The notes beneath the pieces are model-generated. The model was not told the DNA's origin. It was given only the letters and a program-made list of their open reading frames with translations, and did no database searches. Position numbers and translations under genes: made by a program. A stretch of DNA of 64,000 bases from JAEXOD01 sp963667875 (GTDB lineage: Bacteria > Bacteroidota > Ignavibacteria > Ignavibacteriales > Melioribacteraceae), in the NCBI GenBank assembly GCA_963667875.2, contig CAXXGC010000002.1, positions 310,001 through 374,000 on the forward strand. Direction: 5' to 3'. Shown piece by piece: positions 1-8,785 of this stretch (position 1 is its first letter; every line of letters starts with the position of its first letter).

Positions 1-1075
1 CAAATATTCTATTAATTCTTGAATCACGATAAAATCTTTCAATTGGCAATTCCTTTGAATAACCCATACCGCCATGTATTTGAACTGCGTAATCAGCAAT
101 TTTATCAAGAGATTCGGAACAGTAATATTTAACCATTGCAGATTGAGTGGAGATGTCTTTTTTCAAATCATAATCAATTGCAGTTCTGTAAACAATAGAT
201 TCCATGTTAAAAATCATAATTGACATTTGCGCAATCATATGCTGTATAGCTTGAAAATTACTAATTGTTTGATCAAATTGTTTTCTTTGTTTTGAATAAG
301 CTATTGAAAGTTCAAGTAATTCTTTAGAGGCACCAAGACAGCATGCACCAAGACCTAATCTACCTGCATCCAACGTTTTCATAGCAATTAAAAATCCACG
401 ACCGTCTTGACCTAATAAATTTTCTTTGGGAACTCTTACATTGTCCAAAGTAATTGCATTTGTTGTACTTCCTTTAATACCCATCTTCTTTTCAGAAGGA
501 CCTGGTTGGAAACCCGGAGTATTAGTTTCAACAATAAAAGCACTTATACCTTTTTCAGTACGGGCAAAAACGGAGGCAATATTTGCTATTCCACCGTTGG
601 TAATCCATAACTTTTCGCCGTTAATAACCCATTCATCACCATCAAGATAAGCTTTAGTTTTAAGATTAAAAGCATCAGATCCGGCTTGAGCTTCTGTTAA
701 ACAATAAGCACCAATTGCTTCGCCGGAAGCAAGACGGGTTAAATATTTTTTCTTTTGGGCTTCTGTTCCGCCAATATAAATTGCGTTTGAACCAATAGAT
801 TGATGAGCGCCAATAAAAGTTGCCGTACTCATACATCCGCGGGCAATCTCCTCTTGTGAAATACAATAACCAACTTCACCAAAACCACCGCCACCGTATT
901 CTTCAGGAAAAGCTACACCAAGAACACCAATTTCAGCTAGTTTATTAATTAGTTCCTGGGGGATTTTTTCATCGCTATCAATTTTTGAAGCAAGCGGTTT
1001 AATTTCCTTATTAACAAAATCCTTAACCATGTCTCGAAGCATATTTTGTTCTTCGGTAAATTCAAATTTTACCAT
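1..1075 (-). CDS. acyl-CoA dehydrogenase, C-terminus cut by window edge
   Basis: FAD-dependent acyl-CoA dehydrogenase, expected to oxidise acyl-CoA to 2-enoyl-CoA in beta-oxidation or branched-chain amino acid breakdown. About 358 codons are visible, starting MVKFEFTEEQNML at the ATG at 1075, with AGGAAA upstream. Family features seen in translation: the N-terminal helical domain with FPEEYGGGGFGEVGY, the flavin-binding AYCLTEAQAGSDA and WITNGGIANI segments, a KMGIKGS middle domain, and the C-terminal QIHGGMGYSKELPIERFYRD. The sequence stops at RINRIF, so the catalytic Glu of the usual (I/F)EGT motif would be the very next residue outside the window. It lies 21 bp downstream of the SDR gene and is probably co-transcribed with it. 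Exact substrate (short chain, butyryl or isovaleryl) cannot be decided. Confidence 0.93.
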   Translation of the reverse strand, partial: MVKFEFTEEQNMLRDMVKDFVNKEIKPLASKIDSDEKIPQELINKLAEIGVLGVAFPEEYGGGGFGEVGYCISQEEIARGCMSTATFIGAHQSIGSNAIYIGGTEAQKKKYLTRLASGEAIGAYCLTEAQAGSDAFNLKTKAYLDGDEWVINGEKLWITNGGIANIASVFARTEKGISAFIVETNTPGFQPGPSEKKMGIKGSTTNAITLDNVRVPKENLLGQDGRGFLIAMKTLDAGRLGLGACCLGASKELLELSIAYSKQRKQFDQTISNFQAIQHMIAQMSIMIFNMESIVYRTAIDYDLKKDISTQSAMVKYYCSESLDKIADYAVQIHGGMGYSKELPIERFYRDSRINRIF

Positions 1076-1096
1076 TCTTTCATTTCCTCACTAAAT

Positions 1097-1924
1097 TTAT
1101 TTAATTGGTTGACTTACTTTATCGCCTATATAATTTACAATAAACTCACCGCCATCAACTCCAATAACATTACCGCTAATCCAATCCGCCCGCGAATCGC
1201 ATAATAAAACAATTGCATTTGCAACATCTTCAGGTGTAGTTAATCTTCCACCCGGATTTTTACTTTTAGCTGAAGATAACATTTTTTCATTTAATGGTAT
1301 TTTTCTTAAAGCAGGTGTATCGGTAACACCGGCCATAATTGCGTTAGCAGTTATACGCATTGAACCAAGTTCAACAGACAATTGTCTGATATGAGATTCC
1401 ATTGCAGCTTTAGCAGCTGAAACAGCTCCGTAATTAGGAATTACAGTTTGAGAACCTGCAGATGTTAGTCCAAATATTCTTCCTCCAACTGCAAACATGT
1501 CACGCTGAATTAATCCTTGAGTCCAATATACAAGACTATGTGCCATAACATCCAGCGTCATAACCATTTGAGCTTGTGAAATGCAATCATTTGGATTTTT
1601 TGAAACGTATGGTTTTAAAGTACCGAACGCCAAAGAATGAATTAAAACATTAATTGAACAAGGTTCCTTTGCAGAAGAAAACATATCTTTTAGTTCATCT
1701 AAAACATCATTTCTTCTAAGTTGATCTGCTGCATTTATATTGTAAAAAATAGCCTTTTGTCCTAACTTTTCAATTTTTTTTATTAAAGTTTGTACTTGAG
1801 GCATTGTAGCTAGTCTATCTAAGTGCACGCCTATTATGTTATAACCATTTTTGGCTAATGCTAATGCGCTTGCACCTCCAAAACCACTGGAAGCTCCTAG
1901 TATTAAAGCCCATTTTTTTTCCAT
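1097..1924 (-). CDS. enoyl-ACP-reductase-like short-chain dehydrogenase
   Basis: NAD(P)H-dependent SDR of 275 residues. The dinucleotide loop GASSGFG is at residues 10-16. IHSLAFG at about 95-101 resembles the substrate-loop strand of FabI. The active site is Y165 and K172, spaced Y-x6-K as in enoyl-ACP reductases (FabI/FabL), not Y-x3-K as in ketoreductases (FabG) and most SDRs. The C-terminal WISGNVIGVDGGEF is the usual SDR cofactor/oligomer segment. Likely role: last reductive step of fatty acid elongation, or a 2-enoyl-CoA reductase. Its position directly upstream of an acyl-CoA dehydrogenase leaves a catabolic role open. It starts 76 bp after the dnaE stop. Family is certain; the reaction is inferred from the active-site spacing. 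Confidence 0.8.
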   Translation of the reverse strand: MEKKWALILGASSGFGGASALALAKNGYNIIGVHLDRLATMPQVQTLIKKIEKLGQKAIFYNINAADQLRRNDVLDELKDMFSSAKEPCSINVLIHSLAFGTLKPYVSKNPNDCISQAQMVMTLDVMAHSLVYWTQGLIQRDMFAVGGRIFGLTSAGSQTVIPNYGAVSAAKAAMESHIRQLSVELGSMRITANAIMAGVTDTPALRKIPLNEKMLSSAKSKNPGGRLTTPEDVANAIVLLCDSRADWISGNVIGVDGGEFIVNYIGDKVSQPIK

Positions 1925-2000
1925 AGAACACCTTATATTTATTTTGATTATTTAAACTTTAAAGTTACAAAAGTAATATTTTAAATCAAATAGCTAAGTC

Positions 2001-5000
2001 TTAAGAAAATCTTATACTATCTTCGCCTAAAAGTGATGCTAATTGATTAATACACTCGTCTCCAATCTCAATTTTTAAGTCGGAGTAAAAATCTCGCCGA
2101 GTATCCCTTTGTCTTAACGAAACATAAACCGGAATAGTTCCTTGAAATCTGTCAGCTATCTCTTTAATACTTTTAACAGTATCAATATCATGAATCGTAT
2201 CGTCTAAATAAAGAATTATTTTTCTAGTAAACTTAAATCGTACATCGTGTAAATGATATATTTCTTCCACATGAAGTTTTATTCCGTCACCGCTTGCTTC
2301 AACTTTGCCTTTTACCATTACAGTATTTTCTTCTTCAATTAATGAACCGCAAACTTCATAATTTTTAGAAAAAGTTAAACATTCACAAGATCCCGAAAAA
2401 TCATCTAACTTAAAAAATGCCATCTGTTTGTTTGACTTATCAATCTTTGTTTTAACATCGGTAATAACACCGCAAACATTTACAACAGAACCTTCTGTAA
2501 ATGTTTCAGGTTCACCCAAACTGCCGGCTGAAAACGAACTATATTCAATTGCATAATTGGAAAGCGGATGGCTAGTTAAATAGAATCCCAAAACTTCTCT
2601 TTCTTTTGCCAATTTTTGCTTTAATTCCCATGGGGAAATATGAGGCAATTCGGGCTCAGTAATTTCAAGTTCATCATCGGCAAATAAACTAAACATATTA
2701 TCATTTTTAGAACTTATTGCTTTTGCCGCATATTCTAACGAGTCTTCAACAGCAGCAAAATTTTGTGCACGGCTTCCCACAGTCGAATCAAACGCTCCGG
2801 CAAAAACAAGTCCTTCCAAACTTCTTTTATTTACAATATGAGTATCCACATTACAGCAAAAGTCGTATATTCCTTTAAAATCTCTGCCAAGTTTTTCTCT
2901 GCTTCTGATAATTTCTTCAACCGCACCCACACCAACATTTTTTATAGCCGATAAACCAAAAACAATATTGCCATCTTCAACAACAAAATATACCGAAGGT
3001 TTATTAATACTAGGAGGCAGTACTTTTACTTTAAGTTTTCTACAATCCTCTAATAATATAGCTACTTTATCCGATTTGCCACATTCACGTGTTAAGTTAG
3101 CTGCCAAAAATTCGGGTAAATAATGAGCCTTTAAGTAGGCTGTTTGATAAGCAACAATACTATAAGCAACTGCGTGACTTTTATTAAAACCATAGTTGGC
3201 AAATTTATCAATATCATCAAAAATACTTAATGCGGTTTCTGTGGAGATATTATTTTTCTTGGATTCCTCAACAAATTTGGCTTTTTGCTTAGCCATGGTC
3301 TCAAGATCTTTTTTCCCCATAGCACGACGTAATAAATCAGCATCGGCCAAAGACATTCCCGCCACCCTGTTAGCAATTTGAATTACTTGTTCCTGATAAA
3401 CTATAATTCCGTATGTTTCTTTAAGAATTGGTTCAAGTAATGGATGAAGATATTCAACCTGTTCTTTGCCATGTTTACGAGCAATAAACGAATTGATATA
3501 CTCCATTGGGCCCGGACGGTATAATGCGTTCATTGCGGATAAATCTTTTATTGAGGTTGGTACTAATTTTTTTAAGTACTCCCTCATTGGGCCGCTTTCA
3601 AACTGAAATACTGCAGTTGTCTGCCCTTTAGCAAATAAATCAAATGTAAGTTTATCATCAAGAGGAATCTTTTCTATATCTACATCAATTCCTCTTGTTC
3701 CTTTAATATATGTAATAGCATTACGAATAATAGTTAATGTACTTAACCCCAAAAAGTCCATTTTTAATAATCCGGCCTTATCCAATTCGTCTTTATCAAA
3801 CTGGGTAACAAGCATATTATCCTCGCCGGCACGGATTAGAGGAACATAATTGCTTACATCCGAAGGAGCAATTACAACTCCCGCGGCGTGACGCGATGAG
3901 TTACGATTTAAATTCTCTAATATTTTGGCGTATTTAATTAAATCTTTTATTACAGGTTCTTCTGTATCTTTAACCCATTTTAATTCGGGTACTGTATCTA
4001 TTGCCTGCTGTATTGAAAAGACCTTTCCAAACTTTGTTGGAATCCATTTATTAATACTGTTTACTGTTGGGATTGGAATTTTTAATACCCGGGCAACATC
4101 TTTTAAAACAGCTTTTGAAGACAATTTATTAAACGCAATTATCTGACTTACAGCATTTTCGCCATACTTTTGCTTAACATATTCTATAACATCAGCACGT
4201 CTATCGTCTGCAAAGTCCACATCAATATCGGGCATGGATTTACGTGAAGGATTTAAGAATCTTTCAAAAAGCAAATCATAATCAAGCGGATCCACTTCGG
4301 TAATGCCTAAAGCCCAGGCTACCAAACTTCCAGCGGCGCTGCCTCGTCCCGGACCTACGGGAATACCTCTTTCTTTTGCCGCGTTAATAAAATCTTGTAC
4401 AATTAAAAAGTATCCGGTAAATCCCATTGTTTTAATTGTATTTATTTCGAACTTTAATCTATCTTCATATTCAGTTGTAACTTCTTTAAGCCGCTTTTTT
4501 AATCCTTTTACCGCAAGTTCTTCAAAATACTCGTCATAATTTGTTGTTTGCGAATCCGGAGGAATTGGAAAAACAGGAAACTGAAATCCTTCAAAATCCA
4601 GTTTCAAATCAATTTTTTCTTCAATTTCAAGTGTATTTTCAATAGCACCCTTATAATTTTTAAAAAGTGCTTTCATCTGCTCTTGCGATTTAAAATATAT
4701 CTCGTCAGTTTTATATCTTAATTCTCTATAATTAGTATCAGGATTTTTATCACTAAACAAAAGCATGATATTATGAGCAATTGCATGCTCTTTTTCGATA
4801 TAGTGAATATCATTAGTAGCTACTAATTTAATTCCTAATTCTTTTGATAATTTGGGCATTCCGGCTAAAATAGGCTTTTCAACATCCAAACCATGATCTT
4901 GAATTTCCAAATAGAAGTCATCACCAAAAATTTCGTGATAAGTTAAGGCTGTTTTTTTTGCACCTTCAAAATCGCCTTCAATTAAAAAACTGGAAATAGG

Positions 5001-5441
5001 TCCGCCCGGACACGCCGTTGTACAGATTAAACCTTCTTTATATTGCCGTAAAACGTCTAAATCTATTCTGGGACGATAATAAAATCCTTCAATATGCCCA
5101 ATTGTGCACAATTTTAATAGATTTTTGTAACCTATTTTATTTTTTGCCAGTAAAATTAAATGGAAATAATTTCGTTGTTTTCTTCCGGTAATATTTTGGG
5201 TTCCCCTGTCAAACCTGGAACCACTTGGTGTAATATATGCTTCCATTCCAATAATCGGTTTAATACCGGCATATTTTGCCTCTCGGTAAAATTCCGAAAC
5301 ACCATACATTACACCATGATCTGTTAATGCAAGGGCATGCATATTATATTTTTTTGCAGTACTAATTAATGCACTTACAGAACAGGCAGCATCCTGTAAA
5401 CTATAATGTGAATGATTATGTAAATGTACAAAGTCTCCCAT
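2001..5441 (-). CDS. dnaE: DNA polymerase III alpha subunit
   Basis: Catalytic subunit of the replicative polymerase, 1146 residues, the normal DnaE1 length. An N-terminal PHP domain begins HLHNHSHYSLQD (about residues 6-17). The palm carries GPGRGSAAGSLVAWALGI (about 363-380) and the metal-binding PDIDVDFADDRR (about 404-415); the third catalytic Asp lies in LLKMDFLGLSTL. The helix-hairpin-helix and beta-clamp region follow, then an OB fold (VNVCGVITDVKTK, about 990-1060). There is no inserted 3'-5' exonuclease, so it is DnaE rather than PolC and proofreading must come from a separate subunit. It sits 16 bp downstream of dut in the same direction. Confidence 0.97.
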   Translation of the reverse strand: MGDFVHLHNHSHYSLQDAACSVSALISTAKKYNMHALALTDHGVMYGVSEFYREAKYAGIKPIIGMEAYITPSGSRFDRGTQNITGRKQRNYFHLILLAKNKIGYKNLLKLCTIGHIEGFYYRPRIDLDVLRQYKEGLICTTACPGGPISSFLIEGDFEGAKKTALTYHEIFGDDFYLEIQDHGLDVEKPILAGMPKLSKELGIKLVATNDIHYIEKEHAIAHNIMLLFSDKNPDTNYRELRYKTDEIYFKSQEQMKALFKNYKGAIENTLEIEEKIDLKLDFEGFQFPVFPIPPDSQTTNYDEYFEELAVKGLKKRLKEVTTEYEDRLKFEINTIKTMGFTGYFLIVQDFINAAKERGIPVGPGRGSAAGSLVAWALGITEVDPLDYDLLFERFLNPSRKSMPDIDVDFADDRRADVIEYVKQKYGENAVSQIIAFNKLSSKAVLKDVARVLKIPIPTVNSINKWIPTKFGKVFSIQQAIDTVPELKWVKDTEEPVIKDLIKYAKILENLNRNSSRHAAGVVIAPSDVSNYVPLIRAGEDNMLVTQFDKDELDKAGLLKMDFLGLSTLTIIRNAITYIKGTRGIDVDIEKIPLDDKLTFDLFAKGQTTAVFQFESGPMREYLKKLVPTSIKDLSAMNALYRPGPMEYINSFIARKHGKEQVEYLHPLLEPILKETYGIIVYQEQVIQIANRVAGMSLADADLLRRAMGKKDLETMAKQKAKFVEESKKNNISTETALSIFDDIDKFANYGFNKSHAVAYSIVAYQTAYLKAHYLPEFLAANLTRECGKSDKVAILLEDCRKLKVKVLPPSINKPSVYFVVEDGNIVFGLSAIKNVGVGAVEEIIRSREKLGRDFKGIYDFCCNVDTHIVNKRSLEGLVFAGAFDSTVGSRAQNFAAVEDSLEYAAKAISSKNDNMFSLFADDELEITEPELPHISPWELKQKLAKEREVLGFYLTSHPLSNYAIEYSSFSAGSLGEPETFTEGSVVNVCGVITDVKTKIDKSNKQMAFFKLDDFSGSCECLTFSKNYEVCGSLIEEENTVMVKGKVEASGDGIKLHVEEIYHLHDVRFKFTRKIILYLDDTIHDIDTVKSIKEIADRFQGTIPVYVSLRQRDTRRDFYSDLKIEIGDECINQLASLLGEDSIRFS

Positions 5442-5457
5442 ATTATATCACCATCAA

Positions 5458-5913
5458 TTAATGTTTTCCCGAATGACCAAAACCATTTGCTCCGCGTTTG
5501 CTTTTAGCTAATTGATCAGCGGAAACAAATTTGGCCAAACTTACTTTTGCTAATACTAATTGAGCAATTCTATCAGCACGTTTAATTACAAAATCATTTG
5601 TGCCAAAATTAAAAAGAATTACTTTAATTTCACCTCTATAATCGGAATCAATGGTTCCTGGAGCGTTAAGTACTCCAATGCCAAATTTTGCGGCTAAACC
5701 ACTTCTTCCTCTTACTTGAATTTCATAACCTTCAGGAATTTCAACTGACAAATTTGTTGGAACCAAGCCAAAACTACCGCTTTTAATAATCATTTCATCA
5801 GTAATTGCTGCTCTAACATCCATTCCCGCACTTCCGGGTGTTTCATAAACCGGCAGTTCTATATCTTTAAATTCATCGGATATTTTTTTAATTTTAACTT
5901 CAACTTTTTTCAT
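5458..5913 (-). CDS. dut: dUTP diphosphatase
   Basis: Hydrolyses dUTP to dUMP and pyrophosphate, keeping uracil out of DNA and supplying dTMP synthesis. At 151 residues it is the usual trimeric dUTPase size, and all five motifs are visible: PGSAGMDVRA (1), GRSGLA (2), GVLNAPGTIDSDYRGE (3, with the catalytic Asp), RADRIAQLVL (4), and a glycine-rich tail GANGFGHSGKH (5). Motif 5 is slightly unusual, with AN where RGxGGFGSTG-type enzymes have a second Gly. The gene follows the flippase by 11 bp and precedes dnaE by 16 bp, so the two DNA-metabolism genes are probably coupled. Confidence 0.96.
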   Translation of the reverse strand: MKKVEVKIKKISDEFKDIELPVYETPGSAGMDVRAAITDEMIIKSGSFGLVPTNLSVEIPEGYEIQVRGRSGLAAKFGIGVLNAPGTIDSDYRGEIKVILFNFGTNDFVIKRADRIAQLVLAKVSLAKFVSADQLAKSKRGANGFGHSGKH

Positions 5914-5924
5914 TTATTCAATAC

Positions 5925-7394
5925 TCATTTTTTTCTTTTAATTTTTAATAAACGCATAATAATATTAAAATCTGCAATTTTAATCACTTTTAATATAAAT
6001 AACATAGAGATAAAAAATACTAATAAAATAAATTTATTAATAAAAAATAATTCATTGGAATAAAACAGATAAAAATATATTATACTACTAACAACTATCA
6101 ATCCAATTATTCTTAATACTTTAGCAATTTCATAATCAATTTTATAAAACCTTTGAGATACAAAATACAAACCAATAGCCATAGCCATATAGCTGAACAA
6201 TGTTGCATACGCTGCTCCAACAAGACTATATTTAGGAATTAAAACTACATTGGCAACAACATTTATAACTGCACCAACCAAAGTAATATATGGAAGATAT
6301 TTAGTTTTTTCTTCAATATATATTCCTGCATTAAAATTTACATACATACCATGGAAAATATAAGCAAATAATATTGTAGGAACTATAACTAATCCTTTCC
6401 AATAAGCAGGTGCTATAATTGGATTTCCGCCAGGCAATTTAAATTTTGCAAAATCATCAACAAACAATGTAACTAAAATCCAAATAATGCTTGCCATAAT
6501 TACAAATAGTGTTAAAATTTTTGCAAATATTTCTTTTGCATCTTTTTCTTTTGCATTAACCAAAAAGAATGGCTGCCATGCATATTGAAACATACTAACA
6601 AACAACATCATAAAAATGCCGAGTTTGTAATTAGCCGTATAAATTCCAACTGTAGCATCATCTGTCATTGCAGTTAAAATTGGTCTATCAATTACCTGAA
6701 CAACAGTTGATGATATTGCTGCAGGCAAATAAGGCAACCCAAATATTAACATCTTTTTTAATGTATCTTTTTTAATAGATAAATTTAAACTTTTAATTAT
6801 TTCAGGTAACAACATTACAAATGTTAGAACAGAAGCAATTAGATTACTTAAAAATATTGCTTCTATTCCATATTTCCATTTCATAATAAATACTAAAATT
6901 AGCGCAATATTTATAATAATAAACGACATCTTTATAAAGGCGAATTTTCCGGCTTTCCTTTTTAATCGTAAATTGGCAAAGGGTACTAATACAAGTGTAT
7001 CAAATAATAATATTAAAACAACGTAATAAATTAAGTACTCATATTTTTGAGGTACTTGCATTAAAAAAACAAATGAATTTTTAAAAATTAGTATTATTAA
7101 CGATAGAATAATGGTGGTAAAAAAAACAAACCAATAAGATGTAGAAAAGACATTTTTTTTATCATTATTTTCAGCTAAAGATGAATATTTCAGAAAAGCA
7201 GCATCCATGCCATAAATGTACACAATATTAAAAAAAGCAATATAAGCATATACATTAGAAAAAATCCCAAAGTCTGCTTCCGATAAATAATGAGTATAAA
7301 TTGGTACAAGAATAAATCCAAGAAACCTTCCTATAATGGTGCTTATCCCATAAATGGCAGTATCTTTAAAAAGTTCTTTTATTTTATCAAACAT
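5925..7394 (-). CDS. Wzx-type polysaccharide flippase (first copy)
   Basis: Integral membrane protein of 489 residues with about 12-14 hydrophobic helices, of the MATE/MOP polysaccharide-transporter (Wzx/RfbX) family. The start MFDKIKELFKDTAIYGISTIIGRFLG and the GRFLGFILVPIYTHYLSEADFG segment are typical. It is expected to flip undecaprenyl-diphosphate-linked oligosaccharide across the inner membrane. It is separated from the main glycan locus by a thioesterase and accA, and a second unrelated-looking flippase lies at 20759-22246, so it may serve another glycan. The C-terminus is lysine-rich (RLLKIKRKK), consistent with a cytoplasmic tail. Confidence 0.9.
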   Translation of the reverse strand: MFDKIKELFKDTAIYGISTIIGRFLGFILVPIYTHYLSEADFGIFSNVYAYIAFFNIVYIYGMDAAFLKYSSLAENNDKKNVFSTSYWFVFFTTIILSLIILIFKNSFVFLMQVPQKYEYLIYYVVLILLFDTLVLVPFANLRLKRKAGKFAFIKMSFIIINIALILVFIMKWKYGIEAIFLSNLIASVLTFVMLLPEIIKSLNLSIKKDTLKKMLIFGLPYLPAAISSTVVQVIDRPILTAMTDDATVGIYTANYKLGIFMMLFVSMFQYAWQPFFLVNAKEKDAKEIFAKILTLFVIMASIIWILVTLFVDDFAKFKLPGGNPIIAPAYWKGLVIVPTILFAYIFHGMYVNFNAGIYIEEKTKYLPYITLVGAVINVVANVVLIPKYSLVGAAYATLFSYMAMAIGLYFVSQRFYKIDYEIAKVLRIIGLIVVSSIIYFYLFYSNELFFINKFILLVFFISMLFILKVIKIADFNIIMRLLKIKRKK

Positions 7395-7401
7395 TAATAG
7401 T

Positions 7402-7815
7402 TTATTCCTTAAAAAAAGGAGCCAAAACCTCTAAATAAAATTGCGGTGGTCTTGTTGCTTTTTTAGTATCACTTTTAATAAAAATATGTTCAGTAAATCC
7501 TTCTGCAATAATTTCATCAGCAGCATAACGTCTAATTATATAATCTATTCTTACTTTAGCACAATATAATGTTTTATTAATTGCTTCAATTTCTAATAAA
7601 TCATCATAAACAGCCGGCATTTTAAATTTAATACCAGCTTCCACTAATGGCAATTGATAACCATTTTCTTCAATTTCTCTGTATGGCAAACCAACAGCTC
7701 TTAAAAGTTCAGTCCTGCCTACTTCAAAATATTCAAAGTATTTACCATTATAAACAAATTGCATTTTATCAGTATCCGCATAACGAACTCTAACCACAAC
7801 TTTATTAGAAATCAT
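7402..7815 (-). CDS. 4HBT (hot-dog fold) acyl-CoA thioesterase, YbgC/FadM-like
   Basis: Small hot-dog-fold thioesterase of 137 residues. The family signature RVRYADTDKMQFVYNGKYFEYFEVGRTELLR (residues about 9-39, quoted here only as a family match) holds the catalytic Asp of the DTD motif and the conserved Glu-x-x-Arg-Thr-Glu. The residue usually Gly after DTDxM is Gln. Likely hydrolyses acyl-CoA thioesters; related YbgC proteins associate with Tol-Pal, but no tol genes are present here. It lies 17 bp after accA and 7 bp before the flippase, which suggests one transcript. Substrate unknown. Confidence 0.85.
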   Translation of the reverse strand: MISNKVVVRVRYADTDKMQFVYNGKYFEYFEVGRTELLRAVGLPYREIEENGYQLPLVEAGIKFKMPAVYDDLLEIEAINKTLYCAKVRIDYIIRRYAADEIIAEGFTEHIFIKSDTKKATRPPQFYLEVLAPFFKE

Positions 7816-7832
7816 CTAAAACCTCAAGATAA

Positions 7833-8783
7833 TTATTCTTCAAAAACGCCAATTTTGCCAAACTTTTCGATACGATTATTTACAAGTTTATCTGTTTTAA
7901 TTTTTGACAATTTAGCAAGTTCTTCCTTAATTACACTCTTTAAAGTAAGGGCCATTCTATTTGGATCTTTATGGGCACCTCCTAAAGGTTCTTCAATAAT
8001 TCTGTCAATAATTCCTTGCATTAATAAATCTTTGGGTGTAAGTTTAAGGGCTTCTGCAGCCTGTTCTTTATAATCCCAACTGCGCCATAATATTGAAGAG
8101 CATGATTCGGGACTGATAACAGAATACCAAGTATTTTCGAGCATCAATACACGGTCACCAATTGCAATACCCAATGCCCCGCCGCTGGCACCTTCACCTA
8201 TAATAATAACAATTATAGGCACTTTTAATTTGCTCATTTCAAGCAAATTTTTTGCAATTGCTTCTGCTTGTCCATTTTGTTCAGCTTCTAAACCGGGAAA
8301 AGCACCCGGAGTATCGATCATTGAAATTACAGGAAGATTAAATTTTTCAGCTAATTTCATTAACCGCAAAGCTTTTCTGTAACCTTCGGGATTAGGCATA
8401 CCAAAATTTCTATATACATTAGATTTTGTATCTCTTCCTTTTTGGTGACCAATTATCATTACTTTTTGATTATCTATTGTTGCAAAACCGCCAACAATTG
8501 CTTTGTCATCTTTATAAAGTCTGTCGCCGTGTAGCTCTACAAAATCATTTGTCATTAAATAAATATAATCTAAAGTATACGGTCTTTCAGGATGCCGCGC
8601 AAGTTGTACAGTTTGCCATCTTGTTAAGTTGCCATAAATAGTTTTTTTTAAATCTTCAACCTTAGATTCAAGACTTAATATTTCCTTTGAAATATCAAGA
8701 TTAACTTGATATTTCTTCATTTCTTCTATTTTATTTTCAAGCTCAACTATTGGCTTTTCAAAATCCAAAACAGTTTTTGCCAT
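7833..8783 (-). CDS. accA: acetyl-CoA carboxylase carboxyltransferase subunit alpha
   Basis: Alpha half of the carboxyltransferase that moves CO2 from carboxybiotin to acetyl-CoA, the committing step of fatty acid synthesis. At 316 residues it is full length. Diagnostic segments: LDFEKPIVELENKIEEM at the N-terminus, VQLARHPERPYTLDYI, the ELHGDR segment, VIGHQKGRDTK, the GAFPGLEAEQNGQAEAIA crotonase-like active-site stretch, and IGEGASGGALGI forming the oxyanion hole. The beta subunit gene accD is not in the window, as is common. Only 2 bp separate its start from the stop of the upstream glycosyltransferase fusion, so read-through from the glycan locus is likely. Confidence 0.97.
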   Translation of the reverse strand: MAKTVLDFEKPIVELENKIEEMKKYQVNLDISKEILSLESKVEDLKKTIYGNLTRWQTVQLARHPERPYTLDYIYLMTNDFVELHGDRLYKDDKAIVGGFATIDNQKVMIIGHQKGRDTKSNVYRNFGMPNPEGYRKALRLMKLAEKFNLPVISMIDTPGAFPGLEAEQNGQAEAIAKNLLEMSKLKVPIIVIIIGEGASGGALGIAIGDRVLMLENTWYSVISPESCSSILWRSWDYKEQAAEALKLTPKDLLMQGIIDRIIEEPLGGAHKDPNRMALTLKSVIKEELAKLSKIKTDKLVNNRIEKFGKIGVFEE

Positions 8784-8785
8784 AA

